Source: Akkermansiaceae bacterium
GTDB lineage: Bacteria > Verrucomicrobiota > Verrucomicrobiia > Verrucomicrobiales > Akkermansiaceae
DNA: 36,315 nt
Direction of reading: 5' to 3'
NCBI GenBank assembly: GCA_903906515.1
Contig: CAIVKO010000126.1
Coordinates: 1 to 36,315, forward strand
Shown here: one piece after another, positions 31,846-36,315 of the stretch
Numbering within the stretch: position 1 is the first letter of the stretch
Layout: every line of letters starts with the position of its first letter
Program-made: the position numbers and the translations under genes
The notes under the pieces: generated by a model
Told to the model about the DNA's origin: nothing
Database searches by the model: none
The model's input: the letters and a program-made list of their open reading frames with translations, nothing else

Positions 31846-32868
31846 TTACTGGAACAAATCCCTTGCGGTGTAGGCCATGCCGATGGCGGCGGCGGCGTCC
31901 CCGCCGATCGCCCACTCAAAACGGGTGGTTTCCTTTGTGGAGTCGAGCGGACTGTAGCGGTAAACCGGCCACGCGCGGTCGGCGAATCCCTCCATGATCC
32001 ATTCCATGTATTGATCGCGAAACGTGGTTTCCGCAAGGCCGCCGCCGATGACGACGAGGCCGGGGTCGAGAGTGCGGACCATGTCTGCAATGGCATAACC
32101 GAGGATGAAACCCTGTTGTTTGAAGATGCTGATGGCGAGTTCGTCTCCATCCGTTGCAAAATCGCGGAGGCGGAAGGCTTTTTCAGCGATGGGAGCGTCG
32201 GTTTGATTGAGCGGATGGGCCGCCCAACGCGGTTTGGCGAGTTCGATGCCCAGACGGCGGCGCAAGGCCATGAGCGACACCCATGATTCGGCACAGCCTT
32301 TGAGTCCGCACGAGCAGGCGGGTTGTTCACCGTCGTCCTCACGGAAGGGAACGCTGATATGGCCGATTTCCAGGGCCAAGCCATTGGCACCTTCATAGAC
32401 GCGACCGCCGGGAAGCACTAGACCTCCGCCAAGGCCGGTGCCGGGAGCGACAAGGAGCAGGCTTCTGGCGGTGTGGTATTCCCTAACCGCGTATTCGCCG
32501 AGAGCCGCCGCATTGCCGTCATTGGTCATGAAAACAGGTATTCCGATGCGTGCGGAGAGTTGCCCGCGGATGTCGGTGCCCACCCAGTCATCACCGAGAT
32601 TGGCGCGGCCCCAGATCACGCCGTCGCTGCTGGGTGCTGGAACATCGAGTCCGACACCGGCGATATCGGACCGTGAAATACCGGCTCCAGCAGCAAGCTG
32701 ATCCAGAGCGTTTTCCAGTTGGTCAAAGGTAGTTTGGTAACCGTCCTTGACCAAACTGCGGACCTCGACAAGCGGACCTATTTGTTTTGCGCAAGCGTCA
32801 ACCACGACGGCTTTCAGCGTGGAGCCGCCAATGTCGAGACCCGCGAAAAATTTCGGATTTTTGTTCAT
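31846..32868 (-). CDS. ROK-family sugar kinase
   Basis: A 340-residue ROK (repressor, ORF, kinase) protein without an N-terminal DNA-binding domain, hence a kinase. The phosphate-1 motif is 'GLDIGGSTLKAVVVD' (10-24), the catalytic Asp is in 'MTNDGNAAALGE' (D117), and 'APGTGLGGGLVL' (141-152) is phosphate-2. The ROK zinc site is H170 with 'CSCGLKGC' (185-192). 'DPGLVVIGGG' is the adenosine-site segment. It probably phosphorylates glucose or a related hexose. Given the nearby DUF1080 and beta-helix genes it may feed released sugars into glycolysis, but those genes are far away in the window. It starts 9 bp behind the pentapeptide-like gene's stop in the same orientation, suggesting co-transcription. 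Confidence 0.92.
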   Translation of the reverse strand: MNKNPKFFAGLDIGGSTLKAVVVDACAKQIGPLVEVRSLVKDGYQTTFDQLENALDQLAAGAGISRSDIAGVGLDVPAPSSDGVIWGRANLGDDWVGTDIRGQLSARIGIPVFMTNDGNAAALGEYAVREYHTARSLLLVAPGTGLGGGLVLPGGRVYEGANGLALEIGHISVPFREDDGEQPACSCGLKGCAESWVSLMALRRRLGIELAKPRWAAHPLNQTDAPIAEKAFRLRDFATDGDELAISIFKQQGFILGYAIADMVRTLDPGLVVIGGGLAETTFRDQYMEWIMEGFADRAWPVYRYSPLDSTKETTRFEWAIGGDAAAAIGMAYTARDLFQ

Positions 32869-32877
32869 TTTTGCGAA

Positions 32878-33162
32878 TCAGGCAGGCTGGTTGCCTGTGG
32901 CGTTGCGAACTTGTTCGAATGTTCCTTCGATGAGGTTTTTTCCTTGTTCTCCGAGGCTGTGGTAGATGGTGGCCATCGTCTGGATGACGCTGGCGGCCGG
33001 GCCGGCGAAGGTGAATTCGCAGTTTTTCACCTCACACTTGTTGAGAGCGAAGGCACCGTAGCCGAGCACGACGAAACGGCAGTTGGTGAACTCACAGGTG
33101 TCGTATTCGTGGAAATCAAGGACGACTTCTTCGTTGCTGAAACTGTTATTGCTGATTTTCAT
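32878..33162 (-). CDS. Small pentapeptide-like protein
   Basis: A 94-residue protein, probably cytoplasmic (no signal peptide). The first half shows a repeating turn pattern with Cys and Phe at regular spacing: 'CEFTNCRF' (23-30) and 'CEVKNCEF' (43-50), reminiscent of a short pentapeptide-repeat or beta-helix coil set. The second half is helical ('VIQTMATIYHSLGEQGKNLIEGTFEQVRN'). I recognise no family. Its stop lies 9 bp before the ROK kinase start. Direct GGATTTGGAT repeats stand just before its start codon. Confidence 0.65.
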   Translation of the reverse strand: MKISNNSFSNEEVVLDFHEYDTCEFTNCRFVVLGYGAFALNKCEVKNCEFTFAGPAASVIQTMATIYHSLGEQGKNLIEGTFEQVRNATGNQPA

Positions 33163-33293
33163 GGATTTGGATGGATTTGGATGATGTCGATTCCGGACGT
33201 TACTGGCCTATCGACGGGCTAAAAAGAGCGTATTTGTGACTGACTGGCAATCCAATTGAGCGAATATTGGAAATTTTGCCATGCCTTGTGTGA

Positions 33294-33893
33294 CTATTTG
33301 TTTTGCGCGGCGTCTTCCTCCATTTTTTTGAGCTCCTCGCGCTTTTTGATAATCTCGATTCTTGAATCGATCATTTCCATTCCTTTTTCGAGGCGAGTTT
33401 GCTCTTTTTGCGCGTCCATCATTTTTTTCGCGTTATCAAGGTATGCCTTGATATCTGCCTCGGTTTTCACCTTGAGCTGTTTGGCTTCCGCGGAGTCGGG
33501 CAGGTTCTGTATCAGGTCATTCAGGCTGCTCGTCACATAGGCGGCTTTTTTCTCCTTTTCAGACAACTCTCCTTCCAGTTCCGCGTCACTTTTTTGTTGG
33601 TGAAGTTGCTGGATGAGTTTTTTGTTACCGGCATCGTAGGCGGCGGCAAGTTGTTCTTCAATGGCGCCGATTTTCTGGCGATTGCCGATTACTTTGTTCG
33701 CGGCGGCTTTAATGATTTCACTCGCGCTTTCATCGCATTCTTCCAACTTTGCATTTTTATTTTCCTTCGCGCATTTGCGATACTCTTCTGCCGAGCGTTG
33801 CATTTCCGCTTTCTCTTCATTGGAATAGACATCGCCCGCGTGGGAAATGAGACAGCAAGCCAATGTAGTCGAGAGGGTTAGAAAGGTCTTCAT
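33294..33893 (-). CDS. Exported coiled-coil protein
   Basis: A 199-residue protein with a signal peptide (MKTFLTLSTTLACCLISHAG, cleavage near 20). The rest is highly charged and almost wholly alpha-helical, with heptad-like stretches such as 'AEMQRSAEEYRKCAKEN' and 'EKGMEMIDSRIEIIKKREEL'. Two cysteines ('KCAKENKNAKLEECDES') could form a disulfide. No domain is recognised. It stands alone on its strand with 131 bp to the next stop codon and 174 bp upstream that hold no gene. Confidence 0.7.
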   Translation of the reverse strand: MKTFLTLSTTLACCLISHAGDVYSNEEKAEMQRSAEEYRKCAKENKNAKLEECDESASEIIKAAANKVIGNRQKIGAIEEQLAAAYDAGNKKLIQQLHQQKSDAELEGELSEKEKKAAYVTSSLNDLIQNLPDSAEAKQLKVKTEADIKAYLDNAKKMMDAQKEQTRLEKGMEMIDSRIEIIKKREELKKMEEDAAQNK

Positions 33894-34067
33894 CGTGATT
33901 TTTCTGGTTATTTATTGACCGAATGCCCCCCTCAAGCATGGGAACCATGGATTTTTAAGGGGAAATCATTCGTAGTGAGGTTGGATTCACCATCCGCATT
34001 GTCAATATTCATTTGGCAACATGAAACGAGCCCCCTGAGCATTTCATGCGCGGTTACATAGTGTCCT

Positions 34068-34520
34068 TCACCATTCCGCTGTCACCTCAGGCGAGTGATC
34101 CATGACCGTGGCAAGCGAGCACTTCATGTAGAGCTCGCCCATTGGAGGGACAGTGTTCACCCCATAGTCTTGGCCGAAGGTATAAACACCCTGAGCCGGA
34201 CAGACCGGGTTCTCCTGGATAAAACGATTGGGACCGATAATCTGGGATAACAAGTCCGTCACCTGCTGGCCGGGGGCGAAGTTATAAAGGTTCGAATATC
34301 CACGCATCGTCCTCTGGACCATGGAGATATGCATGATACATGTCGTCCGAGATGCTCCACGCATCCAAGCTTGTGCGCCCACAAATAAAACACCCACGAT
34401 CCCTAGCAAAACCATAATGACAACAGACATCTCCAGCAGGGTCATCCCCGGAGAAAAAGCGACAGATCCGCTATTTGACCGGTTTTGGACAATTCCACGA
34501 CTGGCTGGGGAGGGGGGCAT
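34068..34520 (-). CDS. Type IV pilin-like/pseudopilin protein
   Basis: A 150-residue protein with a prepilin signal: a 25-residue basic/polar leader, then the cleavage site 'FSPG' followed by 'MTLLEMSVVIMVLLGIVGVLFVGA'. The +1 residue is Met (in place of Phe) and the required Glu stands at +5. The hydrophobic helix runs about 26-49. The globular part contains 'CIMHISMVQRTMRGYSNLYNFAPG', typical of Verrucomicrobia pseudopilins. Such proteins are processed by prepilin peptidase PilD and assemble into type IV pili or type II secretion pseudopili. No other pilus gene is in the window. The start follows no Shine-Dalgarno site. Confidence 0.82.
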   Translation of the reverse strand: MPPSPASRGIVQNRSNSGSVAFSPGMTLLEMSVVIMVLLGIVGVLFVGAQAWMRGASRTTCIMHISMVQRTMRGYSNLYNFAPGQQVTDLLSQIIGPNRFIQENPVCPAQGVYTFGQDYGVNTVPPMGELYMKCSLATVMDHSPEVTAEW

Positions 34521-34609
34521 AAACGCAGCGATTGTGGCATGAATTCTCCTTCAAATGAGATCACTCAAGGGCAATCCTAGCATTTTATTCCGCGTTGCCA
34601 ATATTTCTT

Positions 34610-35524
34610 TCAGCAATCCTCGGAGGATTGTCGGATCAGGTCTGCCAGGGCCGATTCCAGATTTGGGAATCGGAAGGTAAAATCGGTAGCATTCAATGCG
34701 GCGGGCCGGGCGTGTTGGCTGGCCAACAAGGCACCGCCGAAGCCGCCGAGGGCTAGCTTCAAGGCAAACCCAGGCACCGGAAAAATCGCCGAGCGGTGGA
34801 GCGCCGCTGCAAGCTTACGGGTAAAATCGGCATTGCGCTCGGCCTCGGGGGCGCAACAGTTCACGGCACCGGTAAGAGAATCCGACAAAACCGCTTGGAC
34901 CAGCGCGGCGCGGAGATCACGCAAGTGGATCCATGGCATCCATTGCCGACCCGATCCGAGTCTGCCACCGAGGCCGGATTTGAAAATAAACAGAAGTTTC
35001 CCCATGGCCGATCCGCCGTGGCCGAGCACGATGCCGATGCGCGGGCGGACAACACGCAATCCTAGGGACTCCGCTTCGATGGCGACGGCCTCCCACTCGC
35101 GACAGAGATCCGCCAGATACCCGGTACCTAGTGCCGATTTTTCAGTGAGCATCTCGTCGCCACGGTCGCCGAAAATCCCGACAGCTGAGGCATTGACCAG
35201 CACTTTCGGGCGATCCACGGCAGGAAGCGCGCGGATCGCCTGCACCACGCGGTGCGTCATGCCGACCCGACTCTCGTGAAATCGTTGGCGGTTTTCGGCG
35301 GTCCAGCGGCGGTCCACGGACTCGCCGGCGAGGTTGATGACCGCGTGGTATCCGGATAAATCGAGATTTTCGGGCGTTTGCCAGTGGTCGATTCCCGAGA
35401 CATTGCCTGAGCCGGCGCGGCTGATGCCGGTGCAGGTCATGCCATGTTCCACGAGCATTTCCGGCAGCCCACGCCCGATGAATCCGGTGACTCCGAGGAT
35501 GGCGACACGTGGTTTTTCGTCCAT
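34610..35524 (-). CDS. TIGR01777 family epimerase-like oxidoreductase
   Basis: A 304-residue extended SDR protein of the TIGR01777 (SDR39U1-like, YfcH) group. The NAD(P) site is 'VAILGVTGFIGRGLPEML' (7-24). Family hallmarks follow: 'VINLAGESVDRRWTAENRQ' (63-81), 'SRVGMTHRVVQAI', 'VNASAVGIFGDRGDE' and 'CREWEAVA', and the C-terminal 'WIHLRDLRAAL'. The cellular role of these proteins is not defined. The gene is divergent from the LptD-like gene (102 bp between starts). Confidence 0.93.
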   Translation of the reverse strand: MDEKPRVAILGVTGFIGRGLPEMLVEHGMTCTGISRAGSGNVSGIDHWQTPENLDLSGYHAVINLAGESVDRRWTAENRQRFHESRVGMTHRVVQAIRALPAVDRPKVLVNASAVGIFGDRGDEMLTEKSALGTGYLADLCREWEAVAIEAESLGLRVVRPRIGIVLGHGGSAMGKLLFIFKSGLGGRLGSGRQWMPWIHLRDLRAALVQAVLSDSLTGAVNCCAPEAERNADFTRKLAAALHRSAIFPVPGFALKLALGGFGGALLASQHARPAALNATDFTFRFPNLESALADLIRQSSEDC

Positions 35525-35626
35525 GGTGGAAGCATGGCCGGATTTCCCGCTTGGTAAAATAGAATTTTAAACAGCGCGCGGGTTTAGCCCTTTACATTCC
35601 GGATGGGGGGATTTCTTCTCTTGGCG

Positions 35627-36315
35627 ATGCTGAAATCCGTTACATGGATGATTTCTCCTCTGTGGTTCCTTTTGTTAGGAATCACGGGTGCACAGGTGTT
35701 GCCAGACGCAGGCAAGCCGCCGCCGGTGGACATGATTACCCCGGTGCCGATGCCGGAAATCCCGATCGGCGCACCGCCGGTCGTTGAAATGCCGAAGGAA
35801 CTCAAGATTGAAAACGGCAGAGGAACAATCGAGGGTGACCCAGAGACCGGCGTGCGTCTCGGTGGACCGGTCAAAATCACCGGCGATAACGGCCTGGAAC
35901 TTTTCTCCGATACCGCGGTGCTCGATCTCAAGGTCAAGTCGGTGACCCTCATCGGCAATGTGACTATCTATCAGGGAAACCTGATGCAGCGCGGCGAGAA
36001 AGCGGTTTATTATTACGAAAAGAAATCTCTCGATGCCAGCGGGCTTCGTGCTTCGGTGGATCCGGTATTGTTGGAGGCGGGAAAATTCACCGTTGAGGAG
36101 CGTGGTGGAAAACAGGTCTATGTGGGAACGGACGCCGGCATCACCACCCACGACGTCCAGGACCCCAACTACTGGGTGCGCTCGCGCAAGACCTCCATCT
36201 ATCCGGGTGAAAAAATTGTTTTTAACGACCTCAAACTGTATGCCGGAGACACCCCTATTTTCTGGCTGCCTTACCTGAGTCAACCGCTTGATGGTGAACT
36301 TGGATATCACATCAT
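35627..36315 (+). CDS. lptD: LptD/OstA-like protein, 5' part
   Basis: An open frame from ATG 35627 continues to the window edge without a stop (about 229 residues), so it is truncated. It begins with a signal peptide (MLKSVTWMISPLWFLLLGITGAQ) and a Pro-rich linker (about 27-55). The rest is an OstA/LptA-like jelly-roll domain: repeated short strands 'GRGTIEGDPETGVRLGG', 'LFSDTAVLDLKVKSVTL' and 'AVYYYEKKSLDASGL'. 'GDTPIFWLPYLSQPL' at about 211-225 is the characteristic motif at the junction to the barrel in LptD. LptD inserts lipopolysaccharide into the outer membrane. The missing 3' part should encode the beta-barrel. Codon use and lack of Shine-Dalgarno match the window. Confidence 0.78.
   Translation, partial: MLKSVTWMISPLWFLLLGITGAQVLPDAGKPPPVDMITPVPMPEIPIGAPPVVEMPKELKIENGRGTIEGDPETGVRLGGPVKITGDNGLELFSDTAVLDLKVKSVTLIGNVTIYQGNLMQRGEKAVYYYEKKSLDASGLRASVDPVLLEAGKFTVEERGGKQVYVGTDAGITTHDVQDPNYWVRSRKTSIYPGEKIVFNDLKLYAGDTPIFWLPYLSQPLDGELGYHI

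Overview
The window looks like chromosomal DNA of a free-living Verrucomicrobiota bacterium, probably of the Luteolibacter/Haloferula/Verrucomicrobiaceae type. The evidence is a TIGR02597-like secreted protein next to a PEP-CTERM protein, several DUF1080 (3-keto-glycoside hydrolase-type) proteins with a Gfo/Idh/MocA oxidoreductase, a Gram-negative outer-membrane toolkit (BamA, LptD, ExbB/ExbD), a bacterial copy of the archaeal-type prolyl-tRNA synthetase, and GC-rich genes almost without Shine-Dalgarno sequences. The lineage call is inference from gene content. No rRNA, tRNA, CRISPR array, transposase or prophage gene was seen.

Layout. 74-1913: an AT-richer pair of exported proteins. 1914-2706: intergenic repeats around an orphan AbiEii-like nucleotidyltransferase. 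2806-6181: a double-DUF1080 protein, a convergent Gfo/Idh/MocA oxidoreductase and a second DUF1080 protein, which together suggest glycoside catabolism through 3-keto sugars. 6212-9882 (minus): an ExbB-ExbD-TPR operon. 10162-12567 (minus): bamA with a stem-loop behind it. 12695-14329 (minus): a pectate-lyase-like beta-helix protein. 14490-17258: an ABC exporter operon (ATPase, permease, membrane-anchored helical-repeat protein). 17332-21013: a metallophosphoesterase, a DUF485/ActP-like acetate symporter pair and a small TPR-like protein. 21063-24556: recQ and proS, convergent. 24694-25652: a proline/threonine-rich tandem-repeat membrane protein and a possible 26-residue peptide. 25754-27989: trxA-uup. 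28478-32868: an RsmC-like methyltransferase, a PIN-TRAM membrane protein, a CvfB-like S1 protein and a ROK sugar kinase. 32878-34520: three small proteins (pentapeptide-like, coiled-coil, type IV pilin-like). 34610-35524: a TIGR01777 epimerase-like protein. 35627-end: the 5' part of an LptD-like gene, cut by the window edge.

Taken together the region is mostly housekeeping and envelope biology with some saprophytic sugar metabolism. The least explained parts are the tandem-repeat protein at 24694-25545 with its putative micro-ORF, the intergenic palindromic repeats (two copies of one family at 2668 and 27992, and a 150-bp inverted-repeat element at 31651-31800), the strong preference for the string TTGTTAG, and the near absence of Shine-Dalgarno sites.
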